Assembly (NCBI GenBank): GCA_965217175.1
Contig: OZ244251.1
Location: 2,418,001 to 2,482,000 of the forward strand
DNA length: 64,000 bases
Direction: 5' to 3'
DNA from: Bin87 sp965217175
GTDB taxonomy: Bacteria; Chloroflexota; Dehalococcoidia; Lucifugimonadales; UBA3495
A model generated the notes under the pieces. The model ran no database searches. It was not told the origin of the DNA and saw only the letters and a program-made list of their open reading frames with translations. Of this stretch, positions 51,833 to 60,941 are shown piece after piece. A program made the translations under genes and the position numbers. Position 1 is the first letter of the stretch. Each line of letters opens with the position of its first letter.

Positions 51833-54800
51833 TTGTCGTGGGACGACCCGGGCGACGAATCCATCACTGGTTACGAGATTCTCCGGCACGGGCCAGAGCA
51901 GAAGCTCGTGGCGCCGGATCGTGCCGCAAGTGACAAATTTGGCTATTCGGTAGCCGTAGACGGAGATACGTTGGTGGTTGGGGCATATCGTGTGGACGAT
52001 GGACAAGGTGCCGCCTACGTATTTTCGCGTCAATCTGATGGCGCCTGGAGCCAGGTCGCCAAGCTGACCGCCTCCGAACGCAACGTCGACGACCAATTCG
52101 GACACTCGGTATCCATCGACGGAGACGTAATCGTTGTCGGGGCCGTACGCGACGACGATGTCGCCGCCGAGGCCGGCGCCGCCTATGTTTTCAAGCAGCC
52201 CACCGCCGGTTGGTCCGACATGAACGAATCCAAAAAGTTGACGGCGACCGACGGAGGCGCAAATGATTGGTTCGGCTATGCGGTGGATATTGACAACGAC
52301 ACCGTGGTCGTTGCAGCTCATCTGGTCGACGGACACGACGACATGATGAAAGATGTCCCCAACGCCGGCGCAGTCTACGTGTTCGCCAAACCGGTCGACG
52401 GAGCGTGGGCTGACGCAACGCAGGTCGCCAAGCTTACGTCGTCGAAACCGAAGAAGGACGACCAACTCGGCTCGTCGGTGGCGGTATCGGGTGACGTGGT
52501 GGTCGCCGGCGCGCCGGTCGGCGGTGCTGTTTCGGAGTCAGAATACGGCGCCGCTCTCGTTTTCGTGAAACCACAGGCGGGTTGGGCGAATGGTACCGAA
52601 AATGGCGTCCTCACCTCCTCGGATCCCACCGGGGGCGATCGGTTTGGCGTTTCGGTAGATATTGACACCGACACCATAGCGGTGGGTGCCTTTCGGCACT
52701 CCGCGGCCGCGTCCAATTCCGGCGCAGGGTATGTGTTCGTCAAACCAGACAGCGGTTGGGCCAGCATCACGGAATCGGCGAAGTTGACCGCTTCCGACGC
52801 TGCTCAACAAGACGGGCTAGGGTCTTCAATTGCAATACATGGTGAAACCATCCTGATCGGAGCCTTCGAGCACCGTACCTTTAGCCAAGGACCAGGCAAA
52901 ACGTACATCTACACCGCATCGGCAGGTGGTTGGGCGAATGCCGCGGAAATGGCCAAGTTGACCGCCATGGTTCGTGCAGACGGGGACAATTTCGGAATCT
53001 CTGTCGCGCTGGACGGCAGCACCATCTTAGTAGGTGCTGACGGCGTCGATCACGAGGATGGTAATAATCCCGACACCGGAGCAGTTTATGTGTTCGACTA
53101 TGCACCGTCGTCGGAAATCGCTGGTAGCGGTGCTGACACGATATCCCACACCGTAAGCGGTTTGGTCAATTATCGGACTTACAGTATTGTAGTGCGCGCG
53201 CGAAATGATGCCGGGCCGGGTCCAAGCGCCGTCGTAACCGCCACTCCAGGGTTCCTGCCCGCCAAACCCTCCGGGCTGATCGCATATCCCGATGACGACC
53301 AGGTAACGCTGGTTTGGGAGAACCCACAAGATGCGACGATACAAAGGTACGAATATAAAGCGAACGAACTGGTGGCAGAAGGCTTGCCCGGGGATTGGAC
53401 CGTACTCGACAACAGCAACGCATCCACTACCGAGCATATTGTGGCCGGCCTGAATCAAAACTCGGAATATGCTTTCAAGGTTAGGGCAACAAATATCGTG
53501 GGTACAGGCCCGGAGTCAGACCCGGTCACCATTATCGTAGCCAATCGCCCTCCGGTCTTCGATGTCGGTACGTCGATCAATCTTCAAATCCCAGAAAATG
53601 CGTCCCCCGGCACACTGGTCGGCGACCCGATTCTAGCCATCGATCCTGACAACGATTCGATCCAACACGCGTTTGGCGGCGCGCCAGAAGATTCCGGTGT
53701 ATTCTCGTTCAATATTGATACCGGGCAGATCAGCGTAGACCGCTCCCTGGATTATGAAACCAAATCCGTGTACAGCTATTGGGTCGAAGCCACCGACGAA
53801 CATGATCTGAACGCCCGCGTGACCGTGACTATCAACGTCTTGGACGTGGACGAAACACCCGCTGGCGGCGGCAGCGAGCCTACGCCGGAACCGACTCCAA
53901 CCCCCACGCCCACGCCGGTTCCGCCGCCAACGGCCCAGGATATCCTCGATTTGTACGCGGCAGACCCGGAACAGGCTGCCCAGGCGCTCCAGGAGCTGGC
54001 CGAAACGAACCCCGAACTGGCCGCGCAAATTCTGCTGGACCTGGCCCGACAGGACCCATCCGCAGCGCAGGGAATCGTCCTGTTATTGACCAGCAGCGAC
54101 CAGGGCAACGCAGCTTTCCAACAGTTGCTGTTAAGCAACCCTGGACAGGCTGCCGAATTGCTGTTGCTCACTTCAGAAGAGGACCCGGAGTTGGCCGGTG
54201 AGCTGGTCGGCGAACTCGCAGAAGAAAATCCTGAGCAGGCAGGTCAGGTCATCGCCCGGTCGGCCCAGCAGGACGAGGAAGGAACCGGCCAGCTGATCTG
54301 CAACGCAGTCGGCGGACACTCCCAGGGCACCGGCCGCGCGGTGGGTCACTCAGCCGGTGAGGACGCCGGCGCAACCGGCCGGGCCCTGAGTACCATTTCG
54401 GGCGACAGCGAGTGCGTGGACCAGCTGGGCAGCACGATTCCTGTGCAACCCTGGATGCCGGAACAAACTCCCCTGGAAGGCGCTGACCAAACCGGACGGG
54501 GCGAGTGGCAGGACGTGGGTTCGCCAGCGCCGATCGAAAACGTGATGGCCCGCTTTGCCTCTAACATTCCCGGCGCCAAAGCCAATATCACCAACCTGGA
54601 AGACCAACCGGTCGGCACCTCTCCACTGCCATCGGACAGCGTACCCTACGCCTTCGTGGACATTGGCCACGAGAATTTCGACAACGAGGATGTGGTTACC
54701 GCCCATGCCACCATATCGGTGGAAAAGGAATGGTTGACCGCCAATCAGATCCACGAATGGTCGGTGCAATTGAGCCGGTTTGACGAACCCACCAGCTCAT

Positions 54801-55783
54801 GGATACCGACGCAATCCAAGCGCATTCAGGAAGACGACGAAAAGGTGTACTACAGCGTAACGGTACCCGGGTTCTCGCTGTGGGCCATCCACGGCAGTAC
54901 CGAGGCTCCCGGCCTGATCTTTGTTGAAGACAACCTGCGCATGAGCTCGTCCACCGCCGCTCCCGGCGACGCAACGATCGTTACAGTGGATGTTACGAAC
55001 ACCACCACTGAAAGCGCCAACTATTTCGCCAACCTATGGGTGGACCAGCAAATCGATCAAACAGACCAGATTCTCATCGGACCTGGCGAGACCGAAACGA
55101 TCAACTTTACGCTGGTGATTGTCAACGCGGGCACGTACCAGATACGGGTTGGAAGTCAGATCGGTCAGCAACCAATGACTGTTGAGGGCCCGGTTGTCCC
55201 GCCAACTCCCGTTCTGGTGGGCAGCCAGGTGACGGCAGTGCCCACGCCGACAGCCATTGAACCCCTCCCGACGGTCGAGCCGACTGCTGCTCCGACGCCG
55301 GCGCCGAGTCCCGAACCCACTCCCGCACTGACGCCGGAACCGGTGGCGGCGGCCGTAGACCCAACGCCGACCGACGAACCCGCTCCGGAAGTTGCCTCCG
55401 AACCGGTCCTGATCGGGGATATAGAATTCAGTAATCCCAATCCCGGTGACCAGGTGGTCGTGACGGTCCCGGTGTCCCATAACGGTTCTTCCGAGATGAC
55501 GCTCGACCTGGTGATCGAGGTGGGCGGAATTGTGGTCGCTCAGCAGTCTGTAACGGTTCCGCCGGGCGAAACCATCCGCGTGAATGTGCCCATCGTGGCG
55601 CCATCCGGCGGGACTACCGACGTTATCGTCAGGGTTGGGAACCAGAGCAAACCAACGTTGATCACACCGGCTCCGCAAGCCGCCGGCGGCAACACCGGGT
55701 TGATAATTGGTGTCGTCGTGGCCATCGTAGTGGTAGTCGTGATTATTGTTATAATCGTGGTGTTCATGAGGAGACGTCGGTAG
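51833..55783 (+). CDS. Giant multidomain surface protein (FN3, FG-GAP-like propeller, cadherin-like, PGF-type domain, C-terminal anchor)
   Basis: Counting from the TTG at 51833, about 1,316 residues. Order: first half of a fibronectin III domain; seven or so repeats of the FG-GAP-like kind (KLTASDxxxDDxFGxSVxxDGD, then GAAYVF); the second half of the FN3 domain (SGLVNYRTYSIVVRARNDAG); a second FN3; a cadherin-like domain (FDVGTSINLQIPENASPGT); a PT linker; an Ala/Leu/Glu-rich helical repeat region (PELAAQILLDLARQDPSAAQ); a PGF-pre-PGF-like beta domain (YYSVTVPGFSLWAIHG); two beta domains around another PT linker; one membrane helix and a RRRR tail. It is probably an adhesin or a binding protein. 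It needs the upstream part for export. Confidence 0.82.
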   Translation: MSWDDPGDESITGYEILRHGPEQKLVAPDRAASDKFGYSVAVDGDTLVVGAYRVDDGQGAAYVFSRQSDGAWSQVAKLTASERNVDDQFGHSVSIDGDVIVVGAVRDDDVAAEAGAAYVFKQPTAGWSDMNESKKLTATDGGANDWFGYAVDIDNDTVVVAAHLVDGHDDMMKDVPNAGAVYVFAKPVDGAWADATQVAKLTSSKPKKDDQLGSSVAVSGDVVVAGAPVGGAVSESEYGAALVFVKPQAGWANGTENGVLTSSDPTGGDRFGVSVDIDTDTIAVGAFRHSAAASNSGAGYVFVKPDSGWASITESAKLTASDAAQQDGLGSSIAIHGETILIGAFEHRTFSQGPGKTYIYTASAGGWANAAEMAKLTAMVRADGDNFGISVALDGSTILVGADGVDHEDGNNPDTGAVYVFDYAPSSEIAGSGADTISHTVSGLVNYRTYSIVVRARNDAGPGPSAVVTATPGFLPAKPSGLIAYPDDDQVTLVWENPQDATIQRYEYKANELVAEGLPGDWTVLDNSNASTTEHIVAGLNQNSEYAFKVRATNIVGTGPESDPVTIIVANRPPVFDVGTSINLQIPENASPGTLVGDPILAIDPDNDSIQHAFGGAPEDSGVFSFNIDTGQISVDRSLDYETKSVYSYWVEATDEHDLNARVTVTINVLDVDETPAGGGSEPTPEPTPTPTPTPVPPPTAQDILDLYAADPEQAAQALQELAETNPELAAQILLDLARQDPSAAQGIVLLLTSSDQGNAAFQQLLLSNPGQAAELLLLTSEEDPELAGELVGELAEENPEQAGQVIARSAQQDEEGTGQLICNAVGGHSQGTGRAVGHSAGEDAGATGRALSTISGDSECVDQLGSTIPVQPWMPEQTPLEGADQTGRGEWQDVGSPAPIENVMARFASNIPGAKANITNLEDQPVGTSPLPSDSVPYAFVDIGHENFDNEDVVTAHATISVEKEWLTANQIHEWSVQLSRFDEPTSSWIPTQSKRIQEDDEKVYYSVTVPGFSLWAIHGSTEAPGLIFVEDNLRMSSSTAAPGDATIVTVDVTNTTTESANYFANLWVDQQIDQTDQILIGPGETETINFTLVIVNAGTYQIRVGSQIGQQPMTVEGPVVPPTPVLVGSQVTAVPTPTAIEPLPTVEPTAAPTPAPSPEPTPALTPEPVAAAVDPTPTDEPAPEVASEPVLIGDIEFSNPNPGDQVVVTVPVSHNGSSEMTLDLVIEVGGIVVAQQSVTVPPGETIRVNVPIVAPSGGTTDVIVRVGNQSKPTLITPAPQAAGGNTGLIIGVVVAIVVVVVIIVIIVVFMRRRR

Positions 55784-56091
55784 CACTGCTCTGATTGAAC
55801 CCGCAAGTGGCTAACGTCGACGGGAAACCCCCCTTCGCCAGGATGTTGAATTTGGCATACGACCGGTCCTCTCCAATTCGCCGGCAGAGCAACGTAATAT
55901 TGCCGGATTACAGCGGTGCAGAATTCACCGGCGTTTATTCGTTTGTGGCCGGCGATTAAGCGCCGAACGTCGTGTGAGCCAACCCTTTTACCCATTGCGA
56001 CCATTCACCGTTATTCCGCACGAGTTAGTTACCATCCTGTGACGAACAGAAGTCTGGTCGAATTAACCAGGGATTCGGGAGCTTTTATCTA
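55784..56091. other. 308-base gap before the kinase gene
   Basis: A plus-strand frame from GTG 55807 to TAA 55959 codes for 50 residues ending NVILPDYSGAEFTGVYSFVA, then GD. It has no ribosome site and an equally open minus-strand frame, so I do not call it a gene. No terminator with a T-tract is evident after the surface-protein stop. Confidence 0.35.
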
Positions 56092-58623
56092 GTGGTCACG
56101 ATTCCTCCGGGAAGCAGCCTGGGCCGTTACCGCATCATTGAGCAGTTGGGCCGCGGCGGCATGGCGACTGTATTCAGATGCCATGACCCCAACCTCGACC
56201 GGTTTGTCGCCGTCAAGGTTCTTCCGTCGTACCACACGGAGGACCCAACCTTTGTGGGTCGCTTCGCGCAAGAGGCGCAGACCATTGCGCGTCTCAATCA
56301 TCCGAACATTCTCCAGATATACGACTTCGGCGACGACAAAGGCTATACGTACATTGTTTCCGAGTTGGTTCGCGGCGGCGACCTTCAGGACAGGCTGACC
56401 GGTGAACCCATGTCCGTCGAAGACGTGCTGGAGTACATCACGCCGTTGGCCGACGCTCTCGATTACGCTCATGGAGAAGGGATTCTCCACCGCGACCTGA
56501 AACCAGCCAACGTCCTCATCAACGAAACCGGGCAGCCTATCCTCGCTGACTTTGGCCTGGCGCGCATGCTGGAATCGTCAACCCGTTTCACTCAGGCCCA
56601 GCAGGCCATCGGTACTCCGGAGTATATGGCTCCCGAACAGGCGATGGGCGCTGAGTCGGATCACCGGGCCGACCTGTACTCGGTCGGGATCATGCTGTAT
56701 CAGATGCTCCTGGGCCAGACACCATTCCAGGCCGACACTCCCGCGGCGACCTTGATGGCGCACATTCACCGGCCGTTGCCGTTGCCCACGCTGATAAAAC
56801 CCGACCTCGATACGCGCGTCGAGATGACGTTATTAAAGGCGCTGGCGAAGGAACCCATTGATCGTTTCCAGACCGCAACGGAAATGATCGAGGCCCTGGA
56901 AGCGGTGGCCGGCATCAGCGGCGCTGCGAGTCGCGTCGCGCGCCCAGCGCCCAGAGTTGCCACGCCGTCGGCTGCAGCGGGAGCCCGGGCGGTGGGAACT
57001 GCGCCGGAGCCGATGCAATCCGGGCAGCGATCCGGTATTCCCAAATGGATGCTGGGCGGTGGAGTCGCGGTGATCGTGGCGGTGGCGGCCGTGTTCGCGT
57101 TCCTGTGGTTTCAGGGCGGCGATGAAGAGGGTCAGCCGGTTGCCCAGGCGGCGTCGGGACCTGATCTGGCGGCGTTTTCCGGTGAATCCCCCGCAGCCGT
57201 TGGGTCGCCGGGGTCGCTCGACTCTAGCGATTCCAGTCAGCAGGAAACGCCAGCCACGAACGTGCCACAGCCGGCAGCCGGCGTTCCGGTTGCCACTGAG
57301 CAACCGAAGCCTGCAGGCGTCCAAACCGAGGTTACATCAAACGGTGCAGATTCGAATGATCCCTGCGCAGCGCCTTCGGGTTCCACGGGCGCCGGTGCGG
57401 GATCGATGGCGGCCGCGATTGCACAACTGGAAGACATGCAGGCCCGGGTTCACCTGCAGGTTGCTGCCCTGCGACAAATCGACGACCCGCCGCCGGTGGA
57501 TACCCGGCTGCGCACGCGTCAGGACCTATGCCAGATAGTGTCCGGAGTTTTTCGACGGCCTGCGGTGCGCCAACAACTCTTCGAGGCGGAGGAACTGTAC
57601 AAGACCCTGGGCCTTATTCCGGAAGACCGCAGCCTGGAACAGATGCTGCTGGCGATTCAACTCCACCAACATTCAGCCTACTTTGACGGGCTTTCGGGCT
57701 ACGTTTACGTGGTTAGTGATGCGACTGAGATTACGCCCGACGTGGAGCTGGGCTACGCGATGGCATTCATGGGCGGATTGCAGCAGGAATTGTTTGACGT
57801 TACCGGCCTGACCGCGACGGCGTGGGCGGATACTGGCGACAGATTGCGGGCGACCAACGCGTTGATTTCCGGTGACGTTGCAGTGGTCAGGATCGGATAC
57901 GACGAAGATGTGATCCCTCGAAACTATGACGTTACCGCGGAAATCCCAGAGCCCGACGGCGACAATCCACTGGCAAATGTTCCTGCCATCGTGCGAAAAA
58001 ACACGCTGTTCCCGGCGATACAAGGCAAGCAGTTCGTCGTATCGCTGTTTGAACTGGGACAGGGTTGGCAGGCAGTAAACGACGCTTACAGCGACCCACC
58101 AGTCAGTACAGAGCAGGTACTACACCCGGAAAAGTACTTCATTCAGGAAACCCCGCTCGACGTTACGGTGCCAGATTTTTCAGGATTGATGAGCCCGGGT
58201 TGGTCGCTGACTGCCACGGATACGCTGGGGGAGTTCGTGCTCAGATCATACCTGGAGGAACACGTTAGCCAATCTGAAGCGGAAACAGCGGCAGCCGGTT
58301 GGGGCGGAGACCAATACCTGCTCCTGAGTCACCCGGAGCTGGGTCGTCTGGTGGTGGCGCAGGTTGTTTTCGACTCGGTCGAAGACGCCTCCGAGTTCCA
58401 TAAAACCTTTCGCGACTACATGACCGCCGCCACTGCCGGCACAAACACACAAACGGACCCAGGCGACAACCTTTGGAGATGGTCCACCAGGGGTGGCAAA
58501 ACCGTAGTCCTCGTGCAAGAGCCTCAGGCGGCGATTTTGGTGGTAGCCGACGATGCAGTCGCCATTACCGACGCGATGGAAAGCTTCGGCGAGGCCATGT
58601 CGAATCTGCAATCCACGCAGTAA
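56092..58623 (+). CDS. Receptor-type Ser/Thr protein kinase with a degenerate metallopeptidase-like ectodomain
   Basis: The kinase domain covers about residues 11-275: the P-loop LGRGGMATVF, Lys42 in VAVKVLP, HRDLKPANVL with catalytic Asp135, and DFGLA at 153. A linker and one membrane helix (about 318-343) follow, then a Pro/Ser/Thr-rich stretch and a folded outer domain (about 440-843). The outer domain resembles a Chloroflexota family of secreted metallopeptidase-like proteins (VNDAYSDPPVSTEQVLHPEK, then AAGWGGDQYLLL). The expected HExxH after a Tyr-Ala is here MAFMG (557-561), so zinc and catalytic residues are lost. It probably senses an outside signal. The start is a GTG. Confidence 0.85.
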   Translation: MVTIPPGSSLGRYRIIEQLGRGGMATVFRCHDPNLDRFVAVKVLPSYHTEDPTFVGRFAQEAQTIARLNHPNILQIYDFGDDKGYTYIVSELVRGGDLQDRLTGEPMSVEDVLEYITPLADALDYAHGEGILHRDLKPANVLINETGQPILADFGLARMLESSTRFTQAQQAIGTPEYMAPEQAMGAESDHRADLYSVGIMLYQMLLGQTPFQADTPAATLMAHIHRPLPLPTLIKPDLDTRVEMTLLKALAKEPIDRFQTATEMIEALEAVAGISGAASRVARPAPRVATPSAAAGARAVGTAPEPMQSGQRSGIPKWMLGGGVAVIVAVAAVFAFLWFQGGDEEGQPVAQAASGPDLAAFSGESPAAVGSPGSLDSSDSSQQETPATNVPQPAAGVPVATEQPKPAGVQTEVTSNGADSNDPCAAPSGSTGAGAGSMAAAIAQLEDMQARVHLQVAALRQIDDPPPVDTRLRTRQDLCQIVSGVFRRPAVRQQLFEAEELYKTLGLIPEDRSLEQMLLAIQLHQHSAYFDGLSGYVYVVSDATEITPDVELGYAMAFMGGLQQELFDVTGLTATAWADTGDRLRATNALISGDVAVVRIGYDEDVIPRNYDVTAEIPEPDGDNPLANVPAIVRKNTLFPAIQGKQFVVSLFELGQGWQAVNDAYSDPPVSTEQVLHPEKYFIQETPLDVTVPDFSGLMSPGWSLTATDTLGEFVLRSYLEEHVSQSEAETAAAGWGGDQYLLLSHPELGRLVVAQVVFDSVEDASEFHKTFRDYMTAATAGTNTQTDPGDNLWRWSTRGGKTVVLVQEPQAAILVVADDAVAITDAMESFGEAMSNLQSTQ

Positions 58624-58801
58624 ACATCATCTATATCACCATCGCGTCCACCATGCCCGACTTCATCACACCCCGCATTGTGGCGGATTCACAAGTTGAC
58701 AGAATGGTCACCCCATTCATAGACTGGGCGCGTAACTACCGACACCAACATAATAATTCACCAGGCGACGATAACCTGCAACGAGGGGTATAAATAACTC
58801 C

Positions 58802-59560
58802 ATGGAAAAACAGGGCTTTTTTTCAAAGCTGGGCGGACACCTTCGCGGCACGCTCGTCGCGGGTGTGCTGATTCTCTTTCCAATCGCCATCGTGGTCGGC
58901 CTGCTGCTATGGGTCTTTTTGAAAATCGAGGGGTTCGTGCAACCGGCATTGCAGCCTGTGTTAGCGCCTTTGATAGACAGGACGATTCCCGGACTCGGCG
59001 TCATAGCGCTCCTTATACTGATCTACCTCTTTGGGCTCATTTGGCGTAAGCGCCTTGGTCGACGCATTATTCGCACCATGCAACATTACATGGTGAACGT
59101 GCCGATCGTGGGCTCCATTTACGGGCCGGCTCGTCAGCTCATGGAATCTATGCAGGGCAACAGCACGGCTGGATTCAAGAGGGTGGTCATTGTCGAATTT
59201 CCGAGGCAAGGGGCCTGGATGGTAGGGTTCCTCACCGGAATCACAACCGTTACGCCAGGTACGACGATGGGGGTGGTTTATCTCCCAACAGCGCCGATGC
59301 CTCAGTCCGGATTTGTGAACCTCATACCCATTCAGGAGATATACGACGCCAGCATGACCGTCCCAGAAGCCATGCAGATGGTGCTTTCCGGTGGAATATC
59401 CTCGCCTCTGGAAATCGGCCTCAAGGCGATGGATCCGATGGAAGCCATGTCATACATCGAGCAGGGCGGAGCGTCAGGAGCGCAACAGGTCAACCCGAAT
59501 TCAGGCGTGTTCAACATCCCGTTCCTGAATCGTGCGCGCGACGATGAGGAAGCCGGATAG
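58802..59560 (+). CDS. DUF502-family membrane protein
   Basis: A 252-residue protein with two N-terminal membrane helices (about 18-45 and 62-80), then a soluble part. The family motif LVAGVLILFPIAIVVGLLLW opens it, and NVPIVGSIYGPARQLMESM and the GWMVGFLTG-like segment GAWMVGFLTG follow, then MGVVYLPTAPMPQSGFV. DUF502 proteins are widespread and uncharacterised; plant relatives (LCV/CPAR-type) are membrane proteins. It lies 178 bases after the kinase gene, a gap in which nothing is called. Confidence 0.92.
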   Translation: MEKQGFFSKLGGHLRGTLVAGVLILFPIAIVVGLLLWVFLKIEGFVQPALQPVLAPLIDRTIPGLGVIALLILIYLFGLIWRKRLGRRIIRTMQHYMVNVPIVGSIYGPARQLMESMQGNSTAGFKRVVIVEFPRQGAWMVGFLTGITTVTPGTTMGVVYLPTAPMPQSGFVNLIPIQEIYDASMTVPEAMQMVLSGGISSPLEIGLKAMDPMEAMSYIEQGGASGAQQVNPNSGVFNIPFLNRARDDEEAG

Positions 59561-59645
59561 AACACACCGCACGAACGGGTTGGGACTATCCGCTGGTGTC
59601 AACGTGTCGGGATTTTCAGACGCGCCGAACGTATAAATTCGCGAA

Positions 59646-60377
59646 TCATAGTCCCTTTTCCAGTCGGTCTACCAAATAGGAAGGCATGCAGCAATCTCTC
59701 ATCAATCTCTGAGTGGCAGCGATATCGTAAGTGGCGCGTTGATGAGTGACGGTGCCCGCGTCCGAATCGTAAATGGCATAACTGGCAGTGGGTAGACCGT
59801 CCCGTGGCTGCCCCACACTGCCGGGATTGATGATGTATCTGTCGTTGCCCAGCCGGACACTCATGCGCACCGGGAAGCTGTAGAAAACCGCCTGGTCGTC
59901 CTGAAGTTTGCACAAAAACGGAAGGTGTGAGTGCCCCACCAGACACCTCCGGGTGTCGAAGTGGCTAAAATTCGGTGTCGCGGCTTGTTCGGTAACCAGG
60001 TACTCCCACACTGGGTCACGGGGGCTTCCATGGGCGAATGTGAAGTCTTCAGTCTCGAACCGCAAAGGAAGTTCAGTTAGGAATGCGACGTGACCCTCAG
60101 TCAGCTGGTTCATCGTCCAACGAGCCGCGGCGGCGGCGCTCTCGTTGAACAATTCGAGGCCGATCTTTCCGACTGCCGCCAGATCGTGGTTGCCGGCAAC
60201 ACCGACATGGTCATACTCCAGGAGCAGATCTATGCACCCACCCGGTTCAGGGCCATACCCAACCAAATCGCCCAACTGCCATATTTGGTCGAACCCCCCG
60301 ACTCCGCTGGCATGATCAATCACGCTTTTGAAAGCTTGGAGGTTGCCATGTATGTCAGAAACGATAAGGCAGCGCAT
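59646..60377 (-). CDS. Calcineurin-like metallophosphoesterase (YfcE type)
   Basis: A 243-residue phosphodiesterase/phosphatase. The di-metal motifs are SDIHGNLQAF at the start, LGDLVGYGP, VAGNHDLA, then TFAHGSP and VGHSHLPF. INPGSVGQPRDG near the end is characteristic of the YfcE-like group. The substrate is unknown. It is a single minus-strand gene convergent with DUF502. Confidence 0.93.
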   Translation of the reverse strand: MRCLIVSDIHGNLQAFKSVIDHASGVGGFDQIWQLGDLVGYGPEPGGCIDLLLEYDHVGVAGNHDLAAVGKIGLELFNESAAAAARWTMNQLTEGHVAFLTELPLRFETEDFTFAHGSPRDPVWEYLVTEQAATPNFSHFDTRRCLVGHSHLPFLCKLQDDQAVFYSFPVRMSVRLGNDRYIINPGSVGQPRDGLPTASYAIYDSDAGTVTHQRATYDIAATQRLMRDCCMPSYLVDRLEKGL

Positions 60378-60429
60378 TTTTGGACTCGGTTGGTAGTTAA
60401 TTCGGCAACGAATATGTTACCGCATTGAA

Positions 60430-60941
60430 CCCGTTTTCTGAACTAACTGAGCATATAACCGCGACTTATCGCCGTTGAGCAGCGTCTCAATCATTCGCGA
60501 AATGCCACGGCGATGGAGCCAATCTCATCGGCGATCCCTTAGAAATATCCAAATCAGCAAGGGTGAGGCTCAGGGATTTTTGCAAATGCCTATGGTACTC
60601 AGGGCGAAGTGTTGATCTCTTACTCCACACGTCGAGCAATGCAGTGGCGGGTTTGGAGCGTACAGCACGACCGATGCAGCCCTGCCAACCCACCAGCCAC
60701 GGATGCGATGGGCCAACTTCGCACGTTGCTGATCTGCCGTTTCTCAGTCCCAAGCGGCCACCAACGACGCCAACCGGGCCCCGGCGATTGTGGTCACCGA
60801 GAGTCTCCACCGTTGTGCCATTGAAAATTCCGGTAGCCGCGCTATTTCATACCCGCAAAACTCACTTCTCCAGCCACCTCTCTGCCACTTGATACATAAA
60901 TCACACAGAGGATGGATTTCAATGAACCGGGTGATCATCTC
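60430..60941. other. About 510 bases without a convincing gene
   Basis: Several frames are open on both strands, up to about 110 codons. None has a ribosome site, and all are rich in Arg, Pro, Trp and Cys, as expected of chance frames. Nothing resembles an IS end, an RNA gene or a terminator. The region may be decayed DNA between the phosphoesterase and amidase genes. Confidence 0.4.

Noticed and set aside
55807..55959. 50-codon ORF before the kinase gene
   Set aside because: It has a GTG start without a ribosome site, and the opposite strand is equally open.
60487..60938. Open frames between the phosphoesterase and amidase genes
   Set aside because: They have no ribosome sites and Arg/Pro/Trp/Cys-rich composition, and no family is recognised.
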